Counted from the first letter of the stretch, positions 1 to 15,000 are shown. The stretch is DNA of 64,000 nt from Membranipora membranacea (GCA_914767715.1 OU612067.1:18977001-19041000); one strand, 5' to 3'. Made by a program: numbers and translations. The notes: generated from the letters alone by a model not told the origin.

Positions 1-3000
1 CTCATGGAGGTCAAGGTCATCCACTCCAGCCTTGGCTGTCACTGGTGGCCGTAGTGGTATATCTCCTAAGACAAAAATGGAATAAAAGCTTATTTTGCAG
101 CTAGTTCCATAGGATTCAAGGTGTTTGTACTGATTGGCTGTAGGGAGGGAGAGAGCCGACCCGCGGTCCGAAGGTAATTTTCTGAAAATATCAGTCTATT
201 AATACATATTGAATGTAAAAGTAATTTTTTCCACTTTTACAATCGCATCTCAATAGGTACTTGCAGTGACCTGGATTAGCGTTGAAAACTAAGCAATATG
301 TATTCAAAACGAACAATATGGTGTTGTTCAGGATGCTGCCTACATGATCACCATGTAATATCCCCTTCATTACATGGTAGAAATATTTACATCCGCTCAA
401 ATGGTAGAGTACTGACATTGAAGATAATGAATGTGATATTTTGAGATAGTTTATAATTGGACTCACTACTTGGAGTACTTTGTCCTGACTGCTCCTCATC
501 TAACTCTATACCCAGACTATGTAACGTATGTCTCAGACTATTCTGTGTATCGAGTAATTCTCTCTGAGATGTCGAGGGAGACAATAACTTTCTTTTCTGG
601 TCCTGAATATCAGCCAGCTGTCGCCTCAGCTCTTCCTGTCTCCTTAAACAACAAACAGCCAGTTGTAGGAAAAGACAAATCTCAACACAATATTCTCTGA
701 TAAGTAGAGTCAACAACTTAGATAGGGAGTCAACTTAGAAAGTCTACAATATGTTAGAAAGAGAGCTTGGACATGCAAGTCTTATATTATATGGACTGAC
801 TAACAAGCTGGAACTACATACCATCATGAGCATACAGAACCAGGATAGGGTCACTAACTTGTTAAATTCTTGTTGTTTAGCCATCATCTGCTGATGAAGT
901 GGAGACCATTCAGAATCTATTTCATCCTGAGGTACAGAAGCACTAGACTGAGGAACTGCAGAAGTAGGCTCGGTTAGATGTATGCCGCTCCTAACTGGTG
1001 AGGTGTCAGATGGACCAGAGGCTAAGGCTTCTGCCCAAGTCAATCCGCTTCCAGCTGACTTTGCGCTATGATAAAAAGAAAGACTAACAATAAAATCACC
1101 TGTTCAGCAATGTTACTCTATACAGTAAAGCTACTCGTGATTAGCCATGTTATTTTATAGTGGTCTGAGAAAAGGGCACTAAACATAAGAAACAGTTGAG
1201 GAATTCGGTATGTTTATCAGATTCAGATCCATCTTACCAAAAAAAACCATCAACATTTTGTAACAAAGACCATTGTGAAAAGCAGAACTCTGAATTGTGA
1301 ACAAAGTTCTAGAAACAGCATCACTGCTTAACTAGAGTGCTCAAAGTCTGCTGTGGTTGACATCTGGATGCCACAGCTAGCAATCCACGCTAAGTTCTAG
1401 CACTAAAACTACTGGATAACACAGGATTGTAGGAAAATTGACTGCAGGACACACAGACATTAAAACTCAACTTACTCTGTTTCTTTAGCAATGAATCTCC
1501 TTGTGACAGCGTGAAGTAATCTCTCTCTTTCATCTATAGACATGTAGGTAGGTTTTGATTGGCTGGAGGCTGATGATCGTGCTGGCTGAGCTTCTTGGGG
1601 ATGGATATCAGACCTCGATTGATTATCAGCATTGTTGGAGATGTTCGGTTGGACAAAACGATCCAATTTTACAGACGACATCATATCCTGTAATCTTTCT
1701 AACCTTCTAGAATGTTCCTGTAGCTCTGATTGTAGCGCTGATGGCTCCTTAGGACCTATGAGTAGAGATATAACCCGGTCATAATCACATTATCAGTAGG
1801 CTAGACTCTCTCATTTTTAGGGCAGAAGGTAATGTTTATCATTACATCTTGCAGGGCAGCTCAAATTATAATATTAATGTTTTATTTTATAATTATTATC
1901 AAAAATTAGTATTATTATTACAATATTAATCATTGTACAGCGTAGTCGAGGTTACCTCCACAGATTTAATTTTAGGTACTGCATTTTAGGGCAGTGTCAC
2001 TTTTAAATTGTAACAATGGTTTCCAGTTCACAGCCAGTCAGGAGTAAAACTTTATTTGATGACATTGACTCAAATTGACTATTTGCTTGAAACTTTGATA
2101 TTATTGGCAGAAACATTTATCACGTATGAAAGACAGTATACTATTCGGAAATCAGGGAGGATGAAAACATTCCATGCCAGAATGTTTTAGACGAAAAGGA
2201 GGGCTAGTTCAGAGTGTATCTGTATGGAAAGTCTTGTAACAATCGGTCATATCAGCTTGTTCAGAAAACTGTACAACTACTCAGTTTATTGTCGTGCAGT
2301 GTTCTCGGTCCTGCTCTGGTTTGCCATATATGTAACAATGTGAACTAAGACGGAAGTAATTGAAAGCAAACATGTCAACAAGCATGGAAAGGTAACTCAC
2401 ATCAGAGGCAACTCCTAATGCTTACATTTAAGACCACAATAATAAACCTATTACATGAACATACAACTACACCAAGTTAGAACATAAAAGTTATTATTGC
2501 CACTGGCGACAGTCTCTGTTGTATTTATCCTCAAACTTCTGTTCTCCTTGTATGAGGGTAAGTAAGCTCACATGTCTAACTTACTAAACAATATCTCTGT
2601 ACTACAAACTAAGATGTTCATTTTTGGTGGTCTAGAGGCTCATGAGTCCATGAGTGACTCATTTGGGATTGTTGCATGTTGCAGATCTAACAAAATATTC
2701 GATTTATATACTTGGATGTCCATGTACAGCAGTCGAAAAGCTCAGAGTTACCATACTCTGGATTATGTTACAGAATGAAAATAATCTGAGATGGCATACA
2801 ACATTGCGTTAAGATGCTCCTAGAGCTTTTAAAAAATCAGAAACGAAGTGACTATTGGCAATGCATTCAACATTTCCGATTTCTATTCCACCATTTTGTT
2901 TATTACTTTTACTTCTTTTTTTTTGGTACTTTATCTGTCACTACACAACAAATGATCAAATATGACCATAATGTAGATTTCTTAGAGAAAGAAAGTGTAG

Positions 3001-6000
3001 TACACCAGGATTGATGTGAACTTGAATTTTGTTATGTTGATTTCAGAAAAAAAAGAACATAAGAGACAAGTAAATGTATGTAAGGGGATGATAGTCGGCG
3101 TCAAAGAGGGAGAAAAAGTGAAACAGATTGATCTCACTAATATAATTAAGGAAAGAGCCATGGAGATAACAACACTGAAGTGGTGAGTTCTGTGTGCGAC
3201 TATCAATAATACTAATTTAAGATGATCCATGAAATATTTAATAGAACTCAAATTGATGTTTTATAGTTTTTACATCAGATAACTTTTAGCCACATTTATA
3301 CTCTGAAATTAAAAGGACCACAATTATTACCACATAGCGACTGACTCTCATGTACAAACACAGTCTGGTTTTGGGACATAGTTTACATTCATTGTTCTTT
3401 TGTTTTTTTTACTGCATGCAGGGCTTTTCCATTGTTGTATAATTTGAGAAGACATACAGTTTTATATACAGATTGATGGTAACTAAGCAATCTAATAAAG
3501 TATACTGGTACCTTATATTACTTTTCACTTGAACAGAAATTTCATTGCAGAAAAAAGACGGATGGACTAGAAGAAATATCAGAGGAGTAAGTTCACAATC
3601 AACAACCATTTCAAGGGCAGTTATAACCATATTACCCTTATTTCAGTTATCAAAAGTAATTGGAGTTGCCTTGTTTATAGTCAATGAGGAGATAACTTTC
3701 AAGTCCGGAATCCCATTCAGTTATTTCCATATACTTATTATTATGAAGTGTATGCAAATATGCAATTATTTGTTATTTATATTACTTTTCACTTGAACAG
3801 AAATTTTCGTTGCAGAAAGAAGACGAATGGACTAGAAGAAATATCAGAGGAGTAAGTTCACAATCAACAACCATTGTAAGGGCGGATATTACCATATTAC
3901 CCTTATTTCAGATATCAAAAGTAATGGGAGTTGTGTCGTTTATATTCAATGAGGAGATAACTTTCAAGTCCGGAATCCCATTCAGTTATTTCCATCAGGG
4001 AGAATTCTCCCTGTTTCCATATATTTATTATGAAGTGTTTGATTTTTTTATAAAAATAAAAAAGGAAAAATCTGATATAAATCATATCTGCCCTCATTAT
4101 AAAGCCTCAACTGATGCTTCAGTGTGTTTTGGTCGCTTTACCAACAACAGTGATGCAAAACATGTACATGACCATTACAAGACATGCTAAGGAGATGAAA
4201 TGAGTAGATGCTATCACGACATGACGAAGCTAACAAGACTAGGATGGAGTTTGGTTGGTTTCTAATGTAACTGGCACAAGGTGGGCTGCATAAAGAGACA
4301 CACATACTGCAACATGACATATTTTAATGCTTTGAATAATTAACGAAAGATCTATATACTAACTAGTGTACTTATTCGCCTGGTTTAACAAAATGTCATA
4401 ATTTTTCCAAATCATTGCAGATAAAAATAGGATTGACAGAGATGGCAGTGAGGAGGATTAAAGAGAAAGTGAGAGATTTAGTGAAACAGCAGACAAATAC
4501 AGAGGTAGAGGTAAGTCATCAACTCCCGATATTTGACAGAACGTGACTGATTGAAATAAAGGGATGAACATTTATCCTGACCTTATGAGTTGCCTCCTTT
4601 TCTAAATTTCCATATCTTGTGATTGAGGACAACAGGGACTCGTAGGTACAATAAATTATTTTTAGTTTGATGCAGAGTTCGATAAGAAGAAACAACAGTA
4701 GCGGGCGCTGAAGAATCGAAGAAGGAGGAAGAGGTGATCGGGGATGGAGCCAGATGTAATGAAGAAGATTCAAAGTAAAGCAAGGTACTGTACCAAATTC
4801 ATGTTTATGGTTGAGGCTGATAATGATGGTAACACAAACTGTCTTAATTGTCTTGCTGTTACCTTTAAGAGGCAAATAAGACAATCTTTACTTCCAAAAG
4901 AATCACATAAAAAAATACTTCCAATGCCTCAAAAAAGATAAAACAGGCTCATCAAATGACCTTCATAACAGAGGATTTTATTGCAGTCTCAGGCATTAAA
5001 AAAAGGCAAAGATTTCAACATTTTGTAGTTCAGGTACCTCAATTCAGGTAAACGATTTTACAAAAAAAAGAGTAGCCGGTTAGGGTGGACAACAATCCCT
5101 TCACGAGCATCAGGCGGGGCATGTTGAATAGGACGGTCATATACTGGTTAAAAAAGAAATAAAAAATAAGATCCCTTGGCTTCCATGCAACTATCTTTGT
5201 TAGCTTGGAATCCAATATACACACTTGCTGGTACCCTTTATGAAACCAATAAGACAATGTTTGAAATTAATTTTTCAACTCCAACAGCTTAAAAAAGATA
5301 AGATTGGCTGATCAAGTGAACCTCATAACAAAGGGATTTATTGAAGTCCCAGGGAGTCAGAACAGTTCTAGGATTCAACATCTTGGAGTTAAAGTACCTC
5401 GATCTGGATAGATTTTGCCACCAAATGAATCTACCGCTTTATCATTAGTGTGGCAGAGCTGCACTTCAAGCTACATGGCTTGTTAGCTTGTGCATAAAAC
5501 CTGATACAGACTTTGAACATGCAGATCTTGTCCTGGCTCTGTTGCATGTTAACTTTGTTAGCTTGAAATGTATTGGGGGGAGGCCATGATGGCAACGTTT
5601 ATCTCCAGAAAAAAAATCTTTGAATTCTTCCCACGCAAAGCCTCAAAAAAGATAGGATGGACTGATCAATAGTGACCAAGTACTGGAAATGGTTTTTGCT
5701 GACTTGCAGCATTACATAGCGTCCCCACAGGATCGGGGACTTAGAATGACACACCAGGGCTGCCTGACAACATCGACTAGTTATTCACCAGAATGGTATT
5801 TTACACAGGAAGTGACTCAGGACCACCGGTAGCAGCAGAGGGTGGAAATAGAAGGCTCTGTGAAGATAATATCTAATGACTGGCATAAAGGGACTGTGCA
5901 GAAAGAAGTTGTAGTGAATACAGGTATAGGTAATTTGGTTATTGGTTATAAATTTCCTGATGAATAGATTATATTGCAGTCTCAAGCCTGCAAAAGCATT

Positions 6001-9000
6001 TCAAATTTGATGAACTAGGCTGTAGGATCAAATACTGGCTTCACAGATTGAAAAGTACAGGTCCCATCTAATGACGAACAGACAGACGAGGGAGAACTTA
6101 AGTCTGCAGTTGACTCAGTACTGCAGTCAGCAGTAATGTTTTGTGTCAGCAATATTTTTGAATTCAATTTTTAGACCTCCTGCTCGATATAAAATGTATC
6201 CAATACCTAATATTTGATAAAAGGCTTTACATGCACCATAGAGCTGAGGGAAAATAAAATAATTGAGTATACAGAAAGTCATTTTGTAATTTGTTCTATT
6301 TAGGACAATTGCTGTCTTTTTTCTCTGCATGCTTTCAACATAACATTTATTCCTAATTAAAACTGGTATTTACAGATAGAAAATGGAAAGAGTGGACAAA
6401 AGGTTGGTGAAGAACGGAGAGATGTCACCAGTTTGGAGACTCCAGCAGATGAGATGCACAAGCCAAGTAAACAAATCTCAAGTGTAGAATTTGCGTTCAC
6501 CATCAAAGTTTAAACATTGGGGGAGAATATTATGGTAACTACATCTCACCGCAATGATTGTCTGAAATATACTAATCGAAGTACGAAGAACTGACGAACA
6601 TGCAAGACTAAATGACAGGGATGACAACTCCAACGACCAGGTCAGGGGATTACATGCTCCATTACGACAGGTGAGATCACCGTAAGTATTCATACATTAT
6701 AAAAATAATTGTGAATAACCAGTACATTGTCTCCACCATGAACATATTATTATTATTATTATTATTATTCTTCCTCTTATATTATTATAACACCTTTGAT
6801 ATATCTTAACTTTATCTTTATAAGTTGCTACATGTTTATGGGCTTGACATACTGAAGAGGCTCACACAGTGGCATTGTGTTATCAGAGAAACTTCAGATC
6901 AAGCTGAGGCTATTGGGTGTGAACTGGTCGGGAGGAAGAAAGGAAAAAGATTGAGAGATACTTTAATTATGTGCTATAAACTAGACACTAACTGTGGTGG
7001 ACAAGGACCGATTACTGCCTAGGTATCGCCCTGTATACGAAAACTTGAACAGTCGATTTATAATGTAACCTACCTCTAGAAGCCGTGCCTTCAAAGTTTC
7101 CATCCTGAGTTTTCTTTCTATTCTCTGAACTGTGACTATCTAGCGGAGCTCTCATCAGCCTTTCTCTCTCCTCAACGGACACAAACATGTTCCCCGCAGT
7201 GCCTCTAGTTAGAGGTGGAATCTCAGGCGGTGTAGCCTCAGTCCTCATGTATCTAACTGTAGGGAAGGGCTGTCCATGCAATGTATCTCCATCATACTCG
7301 TCTGCAAACAGAATATAAATTTGTTGAACCTTTATGTCAAATAACATCACAGATGTGAGAAATACTTGACTAACACACATTCAAACTACCTCGATGCTCA
7401 GTCCAGTATTCCTCACATTTGGAATGATTTTTGAGCTCTCACACATCAAAATAACCTGGTGACAGAACAGCATAAATAAAAAAATTTCTACGCCAAGTAG
7501 ACAGAGGGTATTTCTTAGTTATCAAAAAGATAAATTCAGGATAAATTCTACTATTTGAGCATGAACCTCTGGAGAACTCTGGTGCAGACATTCTTGACGG
7601 TATTTCTCCCCTTGCTAGGATCTCTCTATCTGTGACTGTCACATATCCTGTTGGGCGTGGTCTATCAATCACATGGTCATCTCCTGCAGTCACATGACCA
7701 GCACCAGGCTCCGCCCTATAGTCAGGTGGTACAAAGTACATGTTTTGTCGCGCCTCAGCGACCTGTGACTGGTTAGCCATCTGATTGGATGGCTCCTGCT
7801 CGAGTCTGATTGGTTGATGAGACTGTTGAAGACATCTTTGGTCAGCAGTATTTTCTAGTCTGCTGTCCATCTCATAACCTTTGAATAAGAGTTAATGGTT
7901 ATAGAAAATGCACTTTGTTACAATTTGAAAATCAGTAACAGGTACTTTGATCTCATTGGCCTATTAGCCTAAATCATGCTGACTCTCATAATGATAGACA
8001 TGACTCATGTCTATGCTCCTACTGTTGTTAGTACCAGGTTTGAGGGCTACGTCAGCATTGACGGACTCAAAACCTTATTCCAATATATCTCATATTATAT
8101 GTTTGAATATTTAGTTTTCAGTTCTGCCACTGGTTGGTTATTTTGTATGCCACCTCAATTTTCACAAATTGGAAAGATCTTTGTCCAAGTTTTGAGAAAT
8201 CGTTCCCATGTTACTGTGAGCCACAAATAGAGAAATCAGTTTCTTATAAACAAAATACAGGATGAGGGTTTCCATAGACTTAATAATACTATTAAGTCAA
8301 TGGGGTCTTTCCATCATGTTACCCTCTTCGGTCACAGTTCATAAGATCCTGTGTCACTGCTCATATTTTTGTTTCAAAATAAAGCAAAAAAATCAAATCG
8401 AGGCAGTCTACACTGTGTGCCATATGGCCTGATACTATGGTTTTTTTGTCTCACCTCTCTCAGAGCTGGTGATCAGGTTTAGTTTATGTTTGATACTCTC
8501 ACCAAGTGATGATTTCTGTCTCAGATACCAGTCCCATGTTGATTCTCCTGGTCTTCTAGCTTGAGTATTAGCGGATCTCGCCGACCTACCAATAACAAGT
8601 TAAATTTTCGTGAACAAAATTTCAATAACTATCAGCAGTTTTGAGTTCGAATTGAAATCACAGCTCTGACTGAAATGAAAATCTTGAGTTTAAAAATATC
8701 CAGCATTTATCAAAATATCCAAAAGTTTAAGATCAGAAATCACCTGTCCAGAGATAAAGAGTCTCGGTTAGCAGGACAATCGACATGTGGTACAGTACTG
8801 TCTGTTAGATCATAAGTCTCTGCCTCCAGACTCTCCTGATTGGTCAGTTTTCTCTCTAATCTATCAGCTAGCTGCTCCTCTTTGTCTAGTAACGATTTCT
8901 CCGACTGTCAACAACGAAAGGTTTATGAGTATAATAAGATGGCACAGAAGCAGGCACCTCAGGAAATTAGCTCTTCCGTCAAATACATAAAAAGGAAAAA

Positions 9001-12000
9001 GTGTCTTATGAATCACCACCCTCTGCAGGAGGAGTAAAGTTTATCAAAATTGTTTGTCATTTTTGCGACCTGTGGAATGTCAATTCAAATAAAAAGAGTT
9101 GAAAAACCTAATAATGTGCTCCAATGCAAATTATTCTGCTGGCAAAAACAATCTGTTGAAGCGTTCATTGCTAGTTATCTCCCTTGATGATAGGCAGCAT
9201 CCCCCTGCTGGTCTACAGTGTCTCAGGACTAATCTGTATACCGACGGACTTTTATATATAAATTACCTTGAGAGTTTGCAGTTCACCGATCTGTGTCTCC
9301 AATGATTTCATATATTCCATCAGTTCCTTCCTCTGTTTCTCTATAAACTGAGAACTTGTGGTTGTGTCCCCCTCACTGCTTGTAACTCTACACAGAAGAT
9401 AAATAAGTTTGTGACACACAGATAACAAACACAAACATGACAGATGACCTGAGAGGTTATCTATTACCCAAGCCAAGCATCTTGGCCTGATGCTTTAGAT
9501 ATGTATTAGAGCAAAATTTTGAGTTACCCCCTCCCCCTCGACCAGGTAAGACACTGGGTCTGGTTTGGTGGGTTTCCAGCTCAAATCAATCCCCTTTCGG
9601 ATGAACCAAACCAGCAAAAATGGACCTTGAGTGGCAGCAGTAAGATCATCAATTTCTTAATTTAATCTATTATTTAAACGTAATTTTGTTGATTTATCTT
9701 TTTCATCATTTTGATTGAAATATCTTTTCCCCTTTTTTTCTCAATGGCTGATTTTGCAAAACATTGTCATCGAATGAAACTTATGCCAATAAAGTGTAAA
9801 AAAAATATAATTGTCTTTTTTATATTATTACCTGGTCTGACTGATGGTCTCATTAGTAGATTGATTACTGGTAGCTTCCTCGCTATATGTGACCTCATAT
9901 ACTTGTTCTAGACTCTGATTGGAAGTCGTCTCATTACTAGTCTTAGCCTCGATGTCAACAACAGCAGGTAAAACTATCACATCATCAGCCTTGCCACCCA
10001 GTGAGATAATGAGAACAAATTAGTATGGAGCAGCAGTGCCTTAAATCTATTCAATAGCTTCTAGATTCTTCTTCGTTGTTCTCGGCTCATATAATCGGGG
10101 CAATTGATATCACAAATATCATAAACATAATCAATCTGGGCAAAAGATTGTGTTCTGTAATATTTTAATTTCATTTTTCAACATAAATGGCTCGATGAAA
10201 CATCATATGGACAGGAGAAAACCATTGGCTGGATTGGAGTAGAAAAACCTTACGACTGATTCGGAGTTCTCAGGTTTCCCAGACATCTGGGCTTCACATT
10301 TTAGTTATAACAAGTTACCTTTCCATGCGAGTGAGACGCGTATACACTAACCAACTGAATATAAATCTTTGATTAAATGAATATACTACCCACACACCTG
10401 ATGACCTCCTGTTTGGACTTGGTCAGCTGGTAGAGCCACATCCTCATCATCCTGACCTTCGACCTCCTCGCTGACCCACTGCTCCTTTTGATTGGCTATT
10501 CTCTTCATCATTTTGTTCAGTACCTTTCAAAGAAAGCAGCACGTAACATGCAGAAATATACTGGTACTGGTACTGAGATTTGAGACACTTTTGTAAGGAG
10601 TTTTTTACAGAATTTGAATGAAAACGAATACTAAGTCTATGGCCTCATTAGGAATTTCAAACTCACAAAATTCAATATCAAAAAATTAAAAACGATCATT
10701 ATCACAATCATATTATCAAGAAAAATAAAGTGCTGCATCTAAATTTATCAAGTTTCTTACGATTGAACTGGGCAATTTATTCTAATGAATGTTCTTCTGA
10801 AAGCTGTTTCAACTCCTATTGTATCATCCAGTGGATTGAGGCTTTGAAGCTTGGACATGTAGGTAAGTAGCTGCCCTGTCACGCAGCTACTTTTTTGTTA
10901 CTCCCAAAACCGCGTGACAAAGCTAGGTATGTAGGTGTTATAGGAACCATAGTACTCACGGCTTTCCTCTTTTTCTCACTGCCAGTGGCCTCAGTGTAAT
11001 CGCATGTAGCCTCAGAGGTAGTGACTGGGGTGGTATTAGTGACATTCTGGAACGGGACGCGTCCTCTGACAGAGTCACCATCTCGTACTCTGCTGATAGG
11101 AGGACGTGGTTCCGAGTCTGAGGGACTAGATGTACTAGTAGCTTCAGTTACTGTCGGTGTGAGGTCATAGTTCAGAGGTGGAGCATTGGCTGAAACAAAG
11201 CAAATATACCTCTTATGAATCGAAGTCAAAAAACTTTATGAAATCCAACACCATTTAGCTTAAAATTTGACAGGCTTAGAAACATGAGTAATATCCACAA
11301 TCTATTACTCCTAAAAAATAGCAAATCAACACAATTCTCCCAATAATTATGATGGTACACAAACGTCAAAAAAATGGGATAATAACCATGAACTAATCCA
11401 CAGATAGATCAATTTCCATGTGTAACAGTCACCTTTGTGTCATCGTTGTGTATTTGGAAATCAATCCTTCACAAGATCAAGACCAATATTCGCAACAACA
11501 AAAAAAACGCTGACATCACAATATAATGAAAGATATTAGAAATGATGATTTTTTGCTGACAATTAATGTATTTTTATTAATGGTACAAACCTTTGAGATC
11601 CACTGGATCATAGTCATGGGAGAATAACTCCTCTACTTTTCTCTCCATCTGTACCTGTCTGTCCGACTCTCTCTCCATCACTACATGAGCTGGCAGGAAC
11701 AGAGCCTGTGGTATGTGCTCCAGATTCTGCTGTCTGAATGAATAAGCAAATCAAGTAAATACATTGGTAGCTTGATAAGCAACGTTTACTGTGCTGTTCC
11801 AGACCATGCCGTTATTAAATCATATAATAACTCTACTAGACTAAGGCTTGGTTCACATTGTCCCAGATGACACTAGGATGCCATCCCAGATGCTTATCCC
11901 AGTCACATTATAACATTCATCCCAGATAGCTATCCCAGTCATTGTGAACCAGAAAATGACACAATTCCAGACTGTCTGGGTCCGTCTGGGATAGCATCGG

Positions 12001-15000
12001 GAAAGTTTGTAAGCGTCAAACTTTCCCGATGCTATCCCAGACGGACCCAGACAGTCTGGGATTGTATCATTTTCTGGTTCCCATTGATTGGGATGGCTAT
12101 CTGGGATGGCTATCTGGGATGAATGATATAATGTGACTGGGATAAGCATCTGGGATGGCATAGTGTCATCTGGGACAATGTGAACCAAGCATAAAATACC
12201 AAACCATTGCAAAACAACAAGAATACAATTTAACACAACCTATCATCTGCTTCATTTCAGTTTACCGCATTCAGTTGAGCACATGAGAATTCAAAAGAGA
12301 GGCATCGTCAGATTGACAATCCCTGTTCGGAATTATGTAAGGTATTATGTATAGAGCAGTCGCCAGTCACACATTGAGCCACTCTACATGACTATTTATA
12401 GCTTAGATTATGACAAAGAAGGCAAGTCTTTGCGGTCGGTGGTTCACATTACTTTACTTATACGTTTGTTGATTTATTCAATTTGGTCATGCAAGACAAA
12501 ACGATCAAATTGAGAGATGGAAAATTGGATGATTTATACCTGTGTTTTCTGTCGGCTTTCTCGAGCACATCAAGTTCGCTCATCATATTATTATAATGTT
12601 GTCTCATCCGTTCTCTCTTTAGTGCATGAGCTCCTCTTACTCGAGCCTTCTCCAATCTGTCAATAATATACAAGAAAAGTGTTTATTGCAACTCCAGCAG
12701 GTTAATAATGAAGTAATTTAAATGAATAAAAGAAAAAAATTCAAAAAAGTAGCGTGACACAAAAATTAGATAGCATATTTTACAAAAAAAGCTATTGGCA
12801 TACTTTGCAGTGTGGCACATAATATACAAGATAATTTGTCGTTGATGCATCAAAAATTATGTTTCTTTTACCATGGTTGGATTCTCAATAAAACAGTTAA
12901 GTCTTATGTAAATAGCCAGGGTTCCGAGGCTGCAAGTTATTGCTCACAAGCCACAGAGGACCTAGTACATGTGTTCAAACTCTGCCCTGGTAGTGGTTTT
13001 CCATAACCAAACCCTTAATGGAACGCCACAACCAACAAAGTTTATTATGCAACGTACTATTGTAACAGGTTCTAACGCTATGTAAAACAAATCTATTGTC
13101 TTCCTTATGCCTAGTCGTTTTTATTCACATGAGTTCCATTGTTGACCATTACCCATATCATAACCTCAAACCCTAACAAAAGTGTCAATAATACCAAGAT
13201 AAAGTAGAGTCATTCTATGAACGCTATTTTATTTTGAGACAATTTATCATCCTGGACGGATGTTTTCCATAACGAGCCAAATTACGGCAAAAGTGGGGGA
13301 GGATAGCTCTCAACTGACCTTTCGTTTATGTCGCACTGGTTATGATGAGTTACCCCCTCTAGCCTATCATTCTCTAGCTCCGCCCCTGTGAGCCCGTCAC
13401 ACACTGAATCATTATTTCTCTCTACTATACACTCCTCGGCTGGTATCGTATACGGATAAGTGTATGTGTCCGCATCTGTGAGCTGTCACAAACAAATAAA
13501 TAGTCCAGATTTTTAAACCAATTCATTTCATTTAATAAAGTGTTATATCTACCAATCAATAACATACAAAAAAGCTTATTCTCCTAACTAATTATTATTT
13601 TTGTGCGTATATATTTCTTTCTTCTTTTTTTTTGTTCATGAAGACAAAAAATCTTTCTTTGCTTATAACATATATATATATATATATGACAACCTCAATA
13701 ATAGTGATATGACAAGTGAAAGCAGCTAATCAAAAAATAATATTTATCAGAATAAACAGTTTTTCTATGTCAGATGGTACACACACTCAAACTTGTGAGG
13801 AGTGGTAGTGAGCGCCCTTTACTTTGTGAGGATCTCAGATGTCTAGTAAAAGTTTGATGTGTTGGGTGGCAGGACCCAGTAAAAGGAAACTCACACCCCC
13901 CTCTCATCTTTTGAGATATGGTACTCTTTACGCCCACTACTCTAGGCGAATATGATTGAATCAAGGAATATGGGTCATTTAATCAGTTTATTAATCTTGG
14001 GGCTTTCATCTGTGTATGTTTTATGTGAGGTCATCGAGACAGGATATAATGTAAAGCCTCAATCAAAGAACAAGATCACTCATCAGGTTAAGGGCTCAAA
14101 CGGTTGCGGTTAGCCAACGCTCACTCGTTTTCGTGTTGATACTGGGATACAACAGTCCCACTTGCAACCTGTTTTAGCCTCCATACTAGTCAATGGTCAA
14201 ATATCGGCCAGAGAAGATTAGTGTCTTCTTCTCCATTAGATAAACCCCTAATCAAATACATCAGTCTGTATCGCTGTTCTCAAAGATTACCACAGGCCAT
14301 AAAACGTAATCCCTCGATCATGGCAGTGAAGGTACTCGATTACACAAACATACATACAAAGTCTAGGTGTTACACTGCGTAGCCTACCTGTACTTGTACA
14401 GCTTTAGCCTTGTTCAGCAGCTCTTTGAGATCAGGTCTTACGGGTGGAGGTAGACTAGCGACTTGTTTAGCTCTCATCTTCTCCTTAGCTAAGGCTAAGT
14501 TTCTGGCTTGTATTACTTTAGTTGACTCCGCCTCTTGTATTAATTTATCTTCGTGCAACTAAAACGGGAGCAAATCAGTTGAGTTTGTAAAAAGTTAAGG
14601 TTATGGTTCTTTACTCCTCAAACTTGTATTGAGACCAAGATTGATCAAATTTGCCCATACTCCAGTTCTACCAATTGTACTCAGCAAATTTTTATTTTAT
14701 AGGCGGCTCAAGCGTGGTGGCATCAAAATACATATTATAACCTAATGATAACAACAATAATTTGTGTTATCCACAATCATATAATACTGAACATTGTAAC
14801 TAAGAGGTTTCCTATCCTTTCCTATCCATTCCACAAATGTGCTGACGACATATCCAATTGACCAGTTTATGAACACTATAAACACATATATATATATATG
14901 TTTATGATGGACACACACACATTCAAGTTGGGAAAAAAGAACCGATTTCCATGAAGGATGAGAAAACAGGCTTAAAATGATGTAACATCACAGGAGGCAG

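Larger units (their letters stand above)
2513..6460 (+). other. Exon-like segments of a possible antisense gene inside CEP295 intron 15 (copy A)
   Basis: The 5.3 kb intron 15 holds plus-strand segments bounded by good acceptor and donor sites: 2513-2557, 3047-3182 (MIVGVKEGEKVKQIDL, charged), 3551-3586, 3816-3851, 4421-4510 (MAVRRIKEKVRDLVKQQ), 5839-5923 (VEIEGSVKIISNDW), 6061-6132 and one starting at 6376. The first two join in frame. The phases of the others cannot all be reconciled, and joining 3182 to 3551 makes a TGA in this copy. I do not recognise the protein. It could be a decaying nested gene, alternative exons or chance. Confidence 0.35.

Noticed and set aside
7976-8230. 84-codon plus-strand ORF, well conserved in copy B (48869-49123)
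   Set aside because: It lies antisense in CEP295 intron 13. Conservation is no higher than in the surrounding intron, because the copies are recent.
8787-9037. Plus-strand ORFs over 8787-9037 and their copy B twins
   Set aside because: They are shadows of CEP295 exon 12 on the opposite strand.
11853-12236. 127-codon minus-strand ORF (and its counterpart at 52794-53174)
   Set aside because: It runs across the palindromic MITE. The protein mirrors the repeat and is not shared with any gene.
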